Under the pieces are notes generated by a model. The model saw nothing but the letters and a program-made list of their open reading frames with translations, ran no database searches and had not been told where the DNA came from. From the NCBI GenBank assembly GCA_963978905.1, contig OZ022256.1, positions 25,631,426 through 25,695,425 on the forward strand: DNA of 64,000 nt, in the 5' to 3' direction. The stretch's first letter is position 1, and each line of letters begins with the position of its first letter. Below are positions 12,685-26,300 of this stretch, piece by piece. A program made the position numbers and the translations under genes. The stretch comes from Trichostrongylus colubriformis. Lineage: Eukaryota; Nematoda; Chromadorea; Rhabditida; Trichostrongylidae.

Positions 12685-14011
12685 CTGCTGATGTCAAGCA
12701 CATTCGTAGTGCATAGTACACTCCAAAGGAAATTAAGTGCATGTGGAATGCGAGCTAGACAGAGCGCTGCTTTAGTATTATTTTGCCACAAAGCATTATG
12801 CGTTGCTGCGCAGAACACATAGCAGAGTTTAACAGAGGTAGAATTCTCAAGAAGGCATATTTTTGTTGGAAAAAGGGGGTTGTATTGGGGAGGAAATGCT
12901 CCGATGAGTGCTCAACTACCCAACTAAAAATGCTCAACTATTTTCTAACCTATATGGGAAGCAGTCGTCGAATCGGTGTAGAAGAGAGGGTCGTATTCCA
13001 GAGTTCTAGAGACAGAAGATTTTCCCAACCCGGTGCTTAACCCTGTCTGATAACACTCAGACCTTTTGTGAATCTTCTGCAGCCATGGCTCAGCCATTAA
13101 TACTCCGATGCCCCACCGAGGGTAGTTTCTAGTGAATTATCGAAGAGTCTAGCTATAAAAATTGCCCTCTGTTGTATATTTCCCATTAAGGACATCAAAT
13201 ATTCGAATTCTATAATTCAAAGTTTATCTTCAGTACTTTGCATAAGTCTGCAGTTTTTCATTCAATATCAAATGCATTAATGGCTTGATGTGACGGATAG
13301 AGTCACTATTCTAGTAAGTGATAGGCTATTACGAAAGCTTAGCATGTACGTTGTTTGCTAGGGTATTAAGCAGTGATATCTGGTCGATATGCCAAGGAAA
13401 GCCTCAGATTAGCTGTTTCCTAGAAGGGTGACGAGGAGTCATTTTGCTTACTTGTTGCTGGACTTGAAATAGAGGTGACTCTCATTGAGGACGTAATTTC
13501 GCGCACTCCGTATCACTGAAAGTGTGAAGCAAGAGTCGTGATGGTCATGAGAAACTTGCGGCGCACCATTCAATGCGAGTTACTTCGTGAATCGTCTGTC
13601 TCCTCGAATCGAGCGCGATCAGAACATGTCTTCCCAACTCCTGAATACCTCTTCTCTCTGCGTGGTGCATCTAATCTGTGATGCTTTTCTTGAGTTGGAA
13701 GCTTTCTATTTTCTGAACAGACGCTTACACGTGAAATTTGTTTGAATAAAATATATGTATAGCGATGCAGAGTTTGTGTGAACCTTGTCATTGTATATTA
13801 CGGTTTTTTTTTGATAGAATAAATAAACTGTGTGAAAATGTTATTGGTGGTGCTAGCTGATTCGAATTATCATAGGGTCATCACTACTGGTCGACGTAAC
13901 ATCACCGAAAACATCCTCTTCAATGACCCGCTCTGGTCGGTTAAAGTCGTAGCTGAAATGTTCTTGTACTTTTGTACAAGACTTTACGTATCAAGCACAT
14001 GACGTATGGAA
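12685..14011. other. MICU1 3' region, no further gene seen
   Basis: Presumed 3' UTR and downstream DNA of MICU1. Candidate polyadenylation signals AATAAA occur at 13745-13750 and again near 13820. No other coding or repeat structure was recognised. Confidence 0.5.
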
Positions 14012-14422
14012 GCAGGGTCAAGCCTGGCGTCGAAAGGTTTTTTTTCGAGACAAGGAGTACGACTCCCTAATAGAACTTCCGGTATGACCCCTAAAATTCA
14101 CGAAAATTACGACCCCCTACGCCACCTACCTGTTCCCTCGTCGCTGCCTTTCTCAATCGAGACAACCACGATTTTTCCTTTTTTTAGGGGTTTTTTTTTG
14201 GGGGGGGGGGGGAAGGGGGGAACGGTTCGAGCACCCGAGAATGGGTCGGGCCACTGTACACTGACTACCACCTGCTACAAACTGTGATTATCGAATTATT
14301 GATTGAGGACTTTTTCAGAAATCATATCGGCGCTCATCGGTTCAAAATTTTCCTCCAGTGGGGCGGGGAAGGACCAGGAAGACTCCCCTCCCCTCGATGA
14401 TTCTTTAACGGAAGCTTGACCC
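14012..14422. mobile_element. MITE with AGGGTCAAGC ends
   Basis: Starts near AGGGTCAAGCCTGGCGTCG and ends with GCTTGACCCT, giving short inverted termini around ~400 bp. The interior contains a T tract followed by a G tract (14166-14211). Related ends occur at 57847 (GGGTCAAGCGTG) and 59555-59575 (GGTCAAGCGTGGCGTCG), so this is a dispersed family. Confidence 0.5.
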
Positions 14423-14825
14423 TAAATGGAAGACTTGCAGAGTTCTGGAAGCGCACCCTCCGAGTGTGGTGTGGTGCCGCCTAGCCAAGATGTTGCACGT
14501 GCTTTTTCCATAGTGAGAGTTCTCTACCATCAGAATACCTTCAGGAAATAATGACTAATCGTCCTCATTTTCGAGATTTCTCGAGAACCATCAAAATTTT
14601 CTGATCACTCAAAACATGCGCTGAGCAGGCGCATATCTTGCTCAAGGCTCCTTCACAGCGCCTTCACGAGAAATCGTATTAAAAGGCTACGATGTTCTGT
14701 GCTGTCACTGCGTTTGTAAAAATGGTGGAATTACAAAGCGGTGAGTAATGGGCATAACTTTTGGTCTCAAACGTGTCTCGTATCTGCAGATTCACTCTAG
14801 TGCTCAGTCGTTACGTGAACTGCGA

Positions 14826-15320
14826 TTATGATCGAGAATAAATTTCGCATTTAGAAGAATTCCTCGGTGTACAGGGTGCGGCCAAGGTATCGACCGCTTG
14901 ACAAAGCCCTACCATATCATCAAGAAAGAAGGGCGCTATCAATTTGCTCGAAGTGTTGACGATCAGAAAATGATGACATGATATGTTTCTAGAAATTCCT
15001 AAAATCGCCTTTACGCGCAAAGGCTTACTAGTACGGCGAAGAAAAGCATATGCCGTCGGCCACCGGTGATAGTCTGCAAATGGCCCTAAACTTCCGTGGG
15101 AGTAGACTTTTGGGAATCGGATATATGTGGAATTTGCTTTGCTCTTCAAGATAGTCCAAACGGAACAGTCGACAGGGTTGAGATTCATCCTGCTCGGTGG
15201 CCGTTGCTGAGGTGATGAAGTCCTAAAGGCTGTTTTGTCAATGAGACCGATGCTGCACATCATGGCCCGGGCTGCATCCTTCCACTGAAATTCGTTCGAA
15301 TGAGGCCAAAATGACATCAT
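14826..15320 (-). pseudogene. Tc1/mariner-like transposase relic
   Basis: The - strand reads NLNPVDCSVWTILKSKA, resembling the PDLNPxDYSVW block around the third catalytic residue of IS630-Tc1-mariner transposases. A left terminus-like CAGGGTGCGGCCAA sits at 14873. No matching right terminus and no complete frame were found, so it is a decayed fragment, distantly like the element at 62067-63001. Confidence 0.5.
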
Positions 15321-15861
15321 TCAGGGGACGTTTTTCATGAGACCTCTGAATTCATCTGCTAAGCGGTTTTGACTCGGATGTCGTTTCTTTTTTGGAATTT
15401 CAGCACTCGGCCACATCGTGTCGCAGCAGTACCTCTCCAAATATCTAATGATAGCCGCTCAACTAGTCCATTTCGAGCTGGGCACAGAACTTGCACTGCT
15501 CCTCAGAATAGGCTTCAAAGCCACTTTTACGAAAGCATGAGATGATGTGCACGACGTTCACGTGCGACCCACGTCATATGCTTCCCTCGCCGTTTTTTTT
15601 TATTGTGGTGAAGTCAAAAGCGAACTCTGGCGGCATAAAATGTTTGTTGATCATATGGCATTACAATTCATGTTGATACCTTCATTCTTCTTAGTATAGC
15701 AAGGCTTTCTCGAGCAGTGTGCCCACCTTGTACGGTCAATTGCTAGACAATTCGTACATACCGTAGGCAATAAAGCTTTCCAACCATGGCTATGAAAGCA
15801 AAGGGAATGTGATAAATATTTTTGAGGTGGTATTAAAAGACTTCAGTAAGTGTGTGCGGAC

Positions 15862-16335
15862 TAGAGGCACACTGGTAGAACGCATCATTGGCTACGGTCA
15901 CTCACCGCCGGCAAGGCTTGGCTGCGTTCACAGGCAACGGGGGAGAGTGGCACGGGGGAGGTGGAGAGATGAGAAGGAGCAAAGCGGGCAGAATGTGGTG
16001 GGTTTCTATCCGTTCCCCGTTCAGCTTTTCGCGGAAGAGCGAAACCACGGTGACGTTAGAATGTGCGCAACTGAATTGAAGGGTTTTGAGCCGGGTTTGA
16101 TTATTTTTCCTACCTCGAAGGACGACAACGCTCTACATATTCCTGCGCCAATCGTCCAACCACATTAGCGCCTTCGTCTTTATCGGAAAAAACGATGCTA
16201 GGTGATCCCCAGGGGGTGGATAGAGGCACACTGGTAGAACGCATCATTGGTACGGTCATACTCACCACCGTTAAGGCTTGGCTGCGTTCACAGGCAGCGA
16301 GGGAGAGTGGCACGAGGGAGGTGCTGAGATGAAGC
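15862..16335. repeat. Direct repeat, two ~115-bp copies
   Basis: Copies at 15862-15975 and 16221-16335 share TAGAGGCACACTGGTAGAAC and the following ~90 bases with ~88-90% identity by eye, including small indels. The spacer is ~245 bp. GC-rich; no convincing coding content. Confidence 0.7.
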
Positions 16336-17816
16336 AGGCAACGAGGCAGCGTGGCATAGGCGGAGACGCTAAGCTACGCAGCCACGCCCTACCGCCGGCA
16401 CCGGAAAGTACGACCGCAGCCTTTGACGGCAGCACCCATTGCACATCGCAAATGGCTCTGTTCCACTCGAATCAGTAGATCGCTCAGAAATACTACACTT
16501 CGCAGTAGCAAGGATTTAGAGATACGCAGAGTCAAGGTACTTTTTGGGGCCATGGTCGGAAAAGTTACACAACGCTTAGGGATATGGTTATGAAACTGTC
16601 AAAAACCCAAGATATAAGGCCCTCTCTCAGTCACTGATCCTCACTGAAGACGTTCTTGCCCACTCCGCATCAATGAACGGAGTGATGCAGGCGGCGAATC
16701 CACTTATGTCAGCGCTGCGACGCGCTCCACGACTACTTCGCCGTCGGTTGCCACCACATGAAACGCACTCAAGCGATACGCCGTAGGCCGTTCGAGTTAT
16801 AAGCGCAGCTTTCATCGCGAGTTCCGCCACATATCATGTTTGGAAGGGGTCCCAATTTCGAAGGAAACGTACAATCACAATTCTTATTCCCTCATGACCC
16901 TTAACAGCGTCTTTAAGGTCATGCATGCGATGGGAAAGGGAGAGGTCACGGTTGAGACACACGGTCAGTAGGGTCACTAGATCGCGCGGTGATCATGCAC
17001 ATCTCTTTCTACAACAGTTCTCTCCAGAGGTCTTTTGAAAAGCGAGTAGAGCATTATGCGAATACGGAAGTGAGGAATTGGGTGTGACAGTTGACAATTT
17101 CCTCTCAATTTGAAAATTAACTTTTTCTCAAGTATCATGTCCGGTAGTATACCCATTCATCAGTACAACGAAACAGACTTGCAAGTAGGATAGGATTCAC
17201 GTGAACAAGTTATTCCTATTAATTTATGTCATAAGGTCACAGGCCTAAGCCAAGACCCATGTGTCCCAACCTACACCCAAAAGGGAGTGATCCTTCGCTA
17301 TGAACATAGAAGAACAAAGCAAGATTAAACCAACCTTGTTCAATATACGGATATAAACATTTCCACCGTATATACAAGTCGTGCAGAAGGTTCTGAATAG
17401 ATAACTTATCTAGTCGGTAAAATTTTCGAAATGACGACATGTTAGAATCAATCGATCACTTATGTTTATTCGACCTACTACTAGAAATCATGTAATCCAC
17501 ACTGCGGATATTGGGTCTTCAAGACCATCACCAAATCTTACAAGAAACAGCTAATGGACGGAAGCACGTCACCACATACACACATTAAAAACAATGATTA
17601 CATACATAGTTTCAGACCCGTTTCTCAACTCTCATATCTATTCAACAACAAAGTCATCACTGATGGACATTGCGTATGAAAAATCTCAGCAATCTAGAAA
17701 AATGAATCAGGGATATGTCGTGTGGAACAGTAACAATATATAAAATCTATCAGGTGGAAATTTTCCACAGTAATCTTGCTATTCCACAAAGTACAAACAA
17801 CAGTTCGAGAAAGAGA
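16336..17816. other. Intergenic DNA between convergent genes
   Basis: Downstream sequence of the - strand hnRNP U-like gene. AATAAA on the - strand (TTTATT at 17465-17470) is a plausible polyadenylation signal ~350 bp past that gene's stop. Otherwise nothing recognised. Confidence 0.5.
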
Positions 17817-20800
17817 TCAGCCAAGATGGTGAGGCCAACCAGGTGGCGGCACATTCGGCGGAGGAATCGAAGTGTTCGGTATCAAGGGGATTATGGGTGG
17901 TGGTGGCATCGTAGCGACGTTGGGAACGAACAGATTGGGCCTGAAAGACATTGACAGATATTTCCTACAGCGTGAGGGAACCGATCTTGCGAAGCTTTTT
18001 TGGACCGTGATGAGCTATGACCTCCCGAACCTTGATCAGCATATTTCAAAAATATTCATGCAGCTGGTAGCGTTCAGAAAATGCAGCTAACCACTTCAAA
18101 CAGATAAGTTGGGCTTTTTGTTAAATGTAAGCACACTACAAGTTCCAATTCAATTCAAAGCGCATCGAAAGATGTCCCTTGCTCGAGACAATTTCCCATT
18201 CTTGTCGCCAAAGAATTGAATTTCGATATAAGGCACCGTCTTTACTCTGCCGCAACACGAAACCTAGAGGTTTTTATTCTTCTAGCTAGAAATTTTCGCG
18301 TACGTCACAAGTGAAGGAGGTGGTATTGAAAAGTTCGGTAACACAGGTGGAGGAGCATCCCAACGACGTCTTGGAGAAAAGTTTGTGACCTGGAAGAGCA
18401 TCAAATATTCCCTGCAAGACTGGTTCACAAAAATATTAAGTACCTGTACAGCCAGTGGAGAAGAATGACTCGTAGCAGATGTAGTAACCGGGAACGGACT
18501 GATTTGCGGCACAGTAGACAAAGGTGGTGGCGGTGGTGGTGGAACCTTAGAAAAAAATTATTACATTTTTCAGAAATAATTTTTGGAAAAGGTGCGCCCA
18601 CTCACTTGAGGTTGTACGACAGGTGGAAGATTTGTAGGACGAGGTTGCACAACCAGGGATGGGTTCGAAGGAGGAGGGTGATCAAACACAACTGGCACAA
18701 TTGGAGGAACGCTGACGACATTTTGCGGCTCGTCCACACGATTGACAGTGGGCGGAGATACCTAGATATAAAATGCTTAATCGGCACTGCAATCCAGTAG
18801 TAGAGTACTGACATGCTAACAGTTTATCACGGATACTAATACTGCAATACTCAGAAATTCTACAGAAGCTAGCATAACAAAAAGTGATACTAATTTCAGC
18901 TTCGCAACATATTAATATAGGATATGTTGAAAGGAGCTTACCATTGAAAGCGTCATTCCACTGTGCGCTGGAACCTTGACATTTTCACTTCCGTTGACCG
19001 AGATGGGAGCAAGTTTTTGTGGCAATTTATTTACGGGTTCTACTGGTGATATTTGAACAAGCTTCACCAAGGACGCCACCATCGTTGGAGAGGTCTGGAA
19101 CATGGATGGCAATCATACTCTATATATAAAGCAGAAGTTTGGTGTGTTTGTTGTCTGTCTGTGTGTGTGTGTCTGTCTGTCCGCGCACCGCATAATGCAT
19201 TCTTAACTGAACTGCTGTCTGGAGAGGTCGGGCAACTTGGAATTGGGTAGAGGCTTGCCTAAGCGTACAGAGCACATAAGAACTAACCCCAGCTCCGCCC
19301 ACCGGGGGCGGGGCTTGCGTGGAAATCTGCTCACCGCATGATGCATTTTTAACTAAACTGCTGTCTAGAGAGGTCGCGCAAGTTGGAATTGGGTCGGGGC
19401 TGACCTAAAGGTGCAGAGCACATAAGAATTAGGCCTAGCTCCGCCCACTGTAGGCGGGGCTTGCGCGAAAGCTGCCGGTGCTCAAATTTGAGTCCACGCT
19501 CAGGTTCCAAAAGTCAGACAAGCTAGGCCTGTAGAGGTGGGGCAAGTTAGGGATGGGTTGGGGTAAGCCAAAATGTACGGGGCACATGAGAGGCAAGTTA
19601 GAAATGGAATCAAATCCATTGCTCATATATAAACCAGAAGTTTGGTGTATTTGTGTGTGTGCGTGTGTGTCCGTTTGTTTGTCACATAATCCGCTCTCAA
19701 CTTAACTGCAACGTGGAAAGGACGGGGATGGGTAGGGGTTGACCAGGGATGGGTGGGGGTTGACCAAAGTGTACGAAGCTCATCAAGAACTAAGCCTAGC
19801 TCCGCCCACCATGGACGGGGCTTGCGCTGAAATCGATGGGTGGTCAAATTTGAGTCCTCGCCCGGGTTCCATAAATCGGGAAGGTCAGGAATGGGTCTGT
19901 TGAGGTCGTGCGAGTAAGGACTGGGTAGGGACTGACCAAAGTGTTGGGAGCACACAAGAAACAAGTTATGAACGGGCCTGTAGAGATAGGGCAAGTTAGG
20001 ATAGCGTAGGAGCCAACACATGTGTACGGAGCACGTAAGTTCTAAGCCTAGCACCGCCCACCATGGGTGGGGTTTGCGCCGAAATCGATGTATAAACGAA
20101 TTTAGGTCCTCCTCAGGTGCTGAAAATCGGGCAATTTCAGGAGAGGGTCTGTTGAAATCGCGCAAGTTAAGGACTGGGTAGGGACTGACAAAGCGTAGGG
20201 AGGACACAACAAACAAATTAGGGACGGGCCTGTGGAGGTCAGGCAGGTTATGACTGGGTAGGGGCCAACCCATGTGTACAGAGTACAGGAGTTCTAGGCC
20301 TACACCCGCCATAATTCCATTATTAGTACCACACTCAGGAAGTAGCTGTTTGTCCCCGGTTATCATTAGGAAGTGATGTGCTGCATTCAGTTAGCCAGTA
20401 TTTCTCCTAGAACTGATACATGCACGCCCGAAGCTTCTAATCTCTTCCGAGCTCACGAAGAGACACCTCCGACTGCTGCCCCTCCTTTTAACATGTCTCG
20501 CTCCTCTTCGATTGTGCCTTACACACTTGGATCGACGGTGGGATGGGGGTCTTATTTTTTGGATTTTTTGACCGTTCTGCTCCATCTTCCCTACTTTTGT
20601 ACTCCTAAATGCTTTTTATGTTCGGATTCTGTCATTCTTTGAGGGGGATCTGCCTTTAGTGGGCAGGGGTTGTAAGTGGGTATGGCGTCTCTTAGTTTCA
20701 ACGAGAGCCGATGGAGATTTGCTTACAATAAATACAAGCCGCATATTATACATTCCCTGCTGCAATGTGTGCTCCCTATACACAGGGCCTATTCCTGCTG

Positions 20801-23393
20801 CAATGCGCGCGGAGCGCGCATGCGAAAGTCGGCTCGCCGCGCTAGCGACAAGCCGAAAGACGCTGCTTGCAACAAAACAGAAAACCGCGGAGCCACCCTG
20901 CGAGGGCGGCAAAGCCGCCCCACGAGGATTGGCCGGCGAAGCCGAGGTCAGGAAAGGGTCTGTTGAGGTCGTGCAAGTAGGGACTGGATAGGGACTACCA
21001 ATGTGTAGGGAGCTCACAACAAAAAATTAGGAACGGGCCTGGAGAGGTCGGGCAAGTTAGGATTGGGTAGGGTCCAACCCATGTGTACGAAGTACATACG
21101 TTCTAAAACTAGCCCCGTCCACCAGAGGCGGGGACTGCGTCGAAATTGATGGGTGCTCGAATTTAAATCTTAACTTGAGTTCTAAAAATCGGGAAGGTCA
21201 GGAATGGGTCTGTTGAGGTCGTACAAGCAAGGACTGGGTAGGGACTACCAAACCGTAGGCACACAACAAAAAATTAGGAACGGGTCTGATGCCGAAATTG
21301 ATGGGTGCTCGAATTTAAGTCTTCACGGGTTCCAAAAATCGGGAAGGTCAGGAACTGAACTGTTGAGGTCGCGCAAGTAAGCATTGTGTAGGGACTGACC
21401 AAAGCGTAGGGAGCTCACAACAAAAAATTAGGAACGGGCCTGGAGAGGTCGGGCAAGTTAGGATTGGGTAGAGTCCAACCCATGTGTACGAAGTACATAC
21501 GTTCTAAAACTAGCCCCGTCCACCAGAGGCGGGGACTGCGTCGAAATTGATGGGTGCTCGAATTTAAATCTTAACTTGAGTTCTAAAAATCGGGAAGGTC
21601 AGGAATGGGTCTGTTGAGGTCGTACAAGCAAGGACTGGGTAGGGACTACCAAACCGTAGGCACACAACAAAAAATTAGGAACGGGTCAGATGCCGAATTG
21701 ATGGGTGCTCGAATTTAAGTCTTCACTTGGGTTCCAAAAATCGGGAAGGTTAGTAAAGGGTCTGTTGAGGTCGTGCAAGTAAGGACTGGGTAGGGACTAC
21801 CAAAGCGTATGGAGCACACAACAAGCAAGTTAAAACGGGTCTGATGCCGAAACTGATGGTTGCTCGAATTCAAATCTTCACATGGGTTCCAAAAATCGGG
21901 AAGGTCAGGAATGGGTCTGCGGAGGTGGGGCAAGTTGGGGTTCGATAGGGACCAACCAAAGCGTAGGGATAACACAACAAACAAATTAGGGACGGGCCTG
22001 GAGAGGTCGGGCAAGTTAGAATTGTGTGGGAGCCAACCCATGTGTACAGAGTACACAATTTCTAGGCCTGGCTCCGCCATGATTCCAATATCACTACTAT
22101 ATTCACTAAGTAGCTGTTTGTCCTCAGTTAAAATTGGTAAGCGAAGTGTTATAATCCGGTGTACTCTCGGCATTGAGTTAAGGCCAACCTTTCTTCTACA
22201 ACTGATACATGCATGTCCTCTCGAAGCTTTTAATCTCCTAAAGTCAACTACTACGGAGCCCCTCCGAGTTCACGAAGAGACACATCCAACTGCTGCCGCT
22301 CTTTTTAATGTGGCTTGCCCCTCTTCGATTGTGCCTTACACACTTGGATTAACGGTGGGAAAGGGGTCTTATTTCTCGGATTTTTTTTACCGTTCCGCTC
22401 CATCTTCCCTACTTTTGTACTAATAAATGCTTCAGTTTCTTTTTGTATTCGGATCGAATCCTGCCATTTTCTGAAAGAGATCTGCCTTCAGTGGACAGGG
22501 GTTATAGGTGGGTGTGGTGTCTCTTGGTTTCGACCAAAGCCGATGATAGTTAGAGGTTTGCTTACAAAAATACAAGCCGCATATTATCCATATACCAGGA
22601 CCTATGCTTGCCGCAATGCGCGCGGAGCGCGCATGCAAAGTCGGCTCGCCGCGCCAGCGGCGAGCCGAAAGTCGCTCCTCGCTACAAAGTCAGAAAACTG
22701 CAGAGCCTCCTGCCGGGGCGGCGAAGCCGCCCCTACGAGGATTGGCCGGCGAAGCCGGCCAATCCGAGTCCAGGAGGGTTGGGCAGCGTCAGCCGGCCAA
22801 CCCGACTGGTATCTTTAAATTTTGTCAAACGAAGAAAGTAATCATCACGGTGCGGGTGAATGTGATAAGTTACTCTCTCCAGATAGGCACTTGACAAGCG
22901 TTTCTCGCTGCAGGGAAACCATTCTATGGCGCACACAAAAGAGCATCTCAAACACCGCATAAATCTAATAAAAGAACTTTAGTGCGGCACTCCAAAGCTA
23001 TAGCTATAGCTACTAAAAAGATCTGAAAAAAAGATGGGTATGGAATAGAAGCAGGTTCGACCTATAACACCTCAACTAATCTTACGCCTATAGAAACCAC
23101 TATCCGTTACAAGGGAATGAACAGTGACAGAAAGAAAAACTGCTGACGACATTTTCATACCTTTTCTGATTCAGCATCCGATGTGATAACGGAAGAGACG
23201 TTATCTACAGCAGTCACCTGAAACACATTTTCCCTCCGTAATTTGCAACCATTCGTAAGAAATCGCCTGTGATTAATTGGAATCAGCTGTGGGCTACTTC
23301 AAAAAAAAAAAGGAAAAACGCTCACAGTAAGGGTTTCAGAATGGTTCTTCTCTGCTGAGCTGACTGCTTGCGTGCGGGTCTGTGTTGCTGATG
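17817..23393 (-). CDS. C-terminal proline-rich exons with two possible ends
   Basis: Exons 23393-23326, 23217-23161, 19094-18942, 18761-18606, 18545-18444 and 18389-18304 encode a Ser/Thr- then Pro-rich tail (PPPPPPPLSTVP, RRRWDAPPPVL, FSIPPPSLVT). If the donor at 18303 (GTACGC) is used, the frame continues in phase into 17940-17817 (VATMPPPPIIPLIP, ending HHLG stop). If it is not used, translation ends at TAG 18284-18282 after AKISS. Similar IPPP(S/N)V motifs at both ends suggest a duplicated exon. Vertebrate hnRNP U has an RGG tail here; none is visible. Confidence 0.75.
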
Positions 23394-26300
23394 CTGCAAC
23401 AATCACATCATCAGCTCTTTCCGAGATTTGAGTGAAATTCACATGTTTAAGAGGAAATTATGTAACACGTTTTGCGGCCAGTAACGGAATACTGATTTCA
23501 TCATCGGATCTTGTCGTAAAGAACCCACTTGTCAAACACATAGGCACCGCACACAGTTAGACACCGTATACTTACTTATACTTTCCTAAATGTATACATT
23601 GCAAAATTTGCATAATTTTGCATGGCAATTTTTCGCAATTCTGAGCTAGGAGGATCAACTGGGCGCTCATGATACCGCTCATGATACCAACTCATACCAG
23701 CTGTCCAGGTCGTTCCAAGAGTCAGGAGTGGTAAAAGAGCTGAACCGTGATTGAGGGGCGATAAGAAGTAACGATCATGAACCAGTGACGGATGTGTATT
23801 GCGTCAGGATTTCGCACCGCGGGGTGCACCCGAGTGCAAGGGAGACGTTTGTACTCGGGTTCTAGGGCGACACACAGCGTTTACACATGGCGTTCCTAGC
23901 ATTACCGCGAGATCGCTTAAGTAATCCACCACATACTGGACCCCGGTTCGTTCACATTGCCCACACTCAACACTGACAAAGGCAAGAAACAGTAAAATCC
24001 GAAGGTTTCGCTCCCTAAATTTTGAACGCGAAAATTGGCGACAATCATTTTGCAAGAGTAAAATATTCCCTTTATTAGCTGTTTTTCATTACTATTGCCT
24101 AAACGATGTCGATTAGAGAGCATACACGTAAACGAGCACGAAAAATACTCACGCTTCCTGTAAGGTTCATCTCCATAGGTTCCATTCCAGAAACCTCTCT
24201 TCTTGTTGTATTTGCTCGAATACCAGGGTCGCCCTTCCTCGTTGAACCTACACAAAAGTGCAAATGTTACAGCAGGGTACATAAAACGAAATGTGCAACA
24301 GCCAAGACGATGGTAAACTTCGTGCGGCAGTCAGAACAAGATTAGAAAACTACTTGTTTCACGGAGAAAAGAGGCCTTACTTTGCGATACGGTCGATAGC
24401 GATCTGGGCATCTTCCATCGCTGGATCAACATATATCACACTTTCAAGAAACTCTGATACTACCGGCATCTCCATTACAGCTGTAAATATCAACATTTCT
24501 TTCGAAATATCGTTGAATGGAATGTGAGTGCAGACCTTTCAGCTCCAGAAATGTTTCAATCGGGACAGCCGCCGTTCCTTCTCCTCTGTTTTGACGAAGA
24601 TGTTTAGCATGTCTTTGTTGCATCACTTCATCAGACGGAACGATCGTTACACACTATAATAGTAAGATGATATCCGAAAAACACGAGGCCATATCAGTGT
24701 AGGAGAGCGGTAAACAGAGCGTTTATCTCATAATCTAAATGCAAGGCTACAGCAGATGCGATTCGCTGAGGACTAAGTTCTAAACGAAGAGCCTTTCGCT
24801 CAATCCTGTGCCTATACGACCAACGTCGGCTATCATTTACGATAGCATTTCTCCACAAGTAGATCGCAAAAATATGGCAGCAATTCAGCTGAATGGCATG
24901 AAAAACTGCGATATCAGCGTTAAGAATGAGAGAGGCGAAGATTGAAACCTTCGAAGTATCGGTTCTGAACCACTTTCCACGAACCATGAGAACCTTCTAA
25001 GTCAGTACAATGTTGAAATAGCACATCTGTTAGCTTGCCTGTCGGAAAAAGCCCTCAAAGAGCGCTAGACGCTTTTTGCGAGTTTCCGGATCGCAGTTCG
25101 TGAAGTCGAGGATGTAATTTCGTCTGCGACGTGCTGCCAGAGAAAGCAACCTACAGAGAACGTTGCCACCTTTGTCACTTATCACTAACTACAAATTGAG
25201 GAATTCGTTCACACACCTGTTTCTAGCTTTTCCTACCAGGCCAAGAACCATGTCCCATCGTCCTATGTGACTACTGTTCCTCGAAACACCGTTCACCTGA
25301 AAAACGGAGTCTTTGATGCACACGAAAAACAAATTAAGGCCGCTGGTATTGAAAATCTCATTTTCACATCTTGAATAGTTGCCCAGGGTGATCTAACAAG
25401 GGAAGGTGTTTTACTTCCCATGGAACTCTGAAATGAGACCCGGGGGGATCGATAGAGCTTTGAACGCTGATTATAACTGTGAAAACCAAAATTGCTATCT
25501 GGCATTCTGAAGCGAGTTACGATGGGTCAAAGTTTGCTTGTGACATCTCATTGGCGAGGCACTTTGCCATCAGCAGGGCTGTTGGACAGCCAGAATTAAC
25601 CACAGTGGCTTACTGGTAGTGTTCCAGATCTGGGGTTGGGTTCGTGGGTGATTGGGCTTAGCAACGGCCTTGCTGATGGCAAAGTGCCTCGCCAATGAGA
25701 TGTCACAGGCAAACTTTGACCCATCGTGACTCGCTTCAGAATGCCAGATAGCAATTTTGGTTTTCACAGTTATAATCAGCGTTCGAAGCTCTATCGATCG
25801 GGTCTCATTTCAAAGTTCCATGGGAAGTAGAATACCTTCCCTTGTAAGAGCCAGTCGACCAGTGAAATCGCAATTCAGTCAGTTTTCAGCGTGAAGAAGA
25901 GATACAAAATATTATAAAATGAGAAAAACACGAAAACCTAATAAAGTGGAAAACGTTCGAAGTGTATTTACCGAAGCCAAAATAGCCTTTAGTCTAGGAA
26001 AATCCCTAAACTGAACTATCACTCCAAGGAAAATGTACTATCCGGAAAAGCATACCCAGCACGGGGATAGGTACATAGTCACAGTTTCAATTTAAGGAGC
26101 TGTCCCACTTGTAAACAACCCTTTGTGCGAAGAAGGCGAAGTTGCTTCGGGCATCGCATTGCACACTTCTGATCAGTGAACCACGTTCTCCTGGTTGAAT
26201 GCATTATGAGTCTCAGTAGAGGTATGACGCAACCGGGTATGTGCACTTATGATAAAAAATCGCGCAGCCGCCGGCGGCGAGCGGCGCGGTGAGTGCGAGT

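Noticed and set aside
19623..20366. 247-codon - strand frame with repeated Pro-rich motifs
   Set aside because: Periodicity follows the tandem DNA repeat; neighbouring units break the frame.
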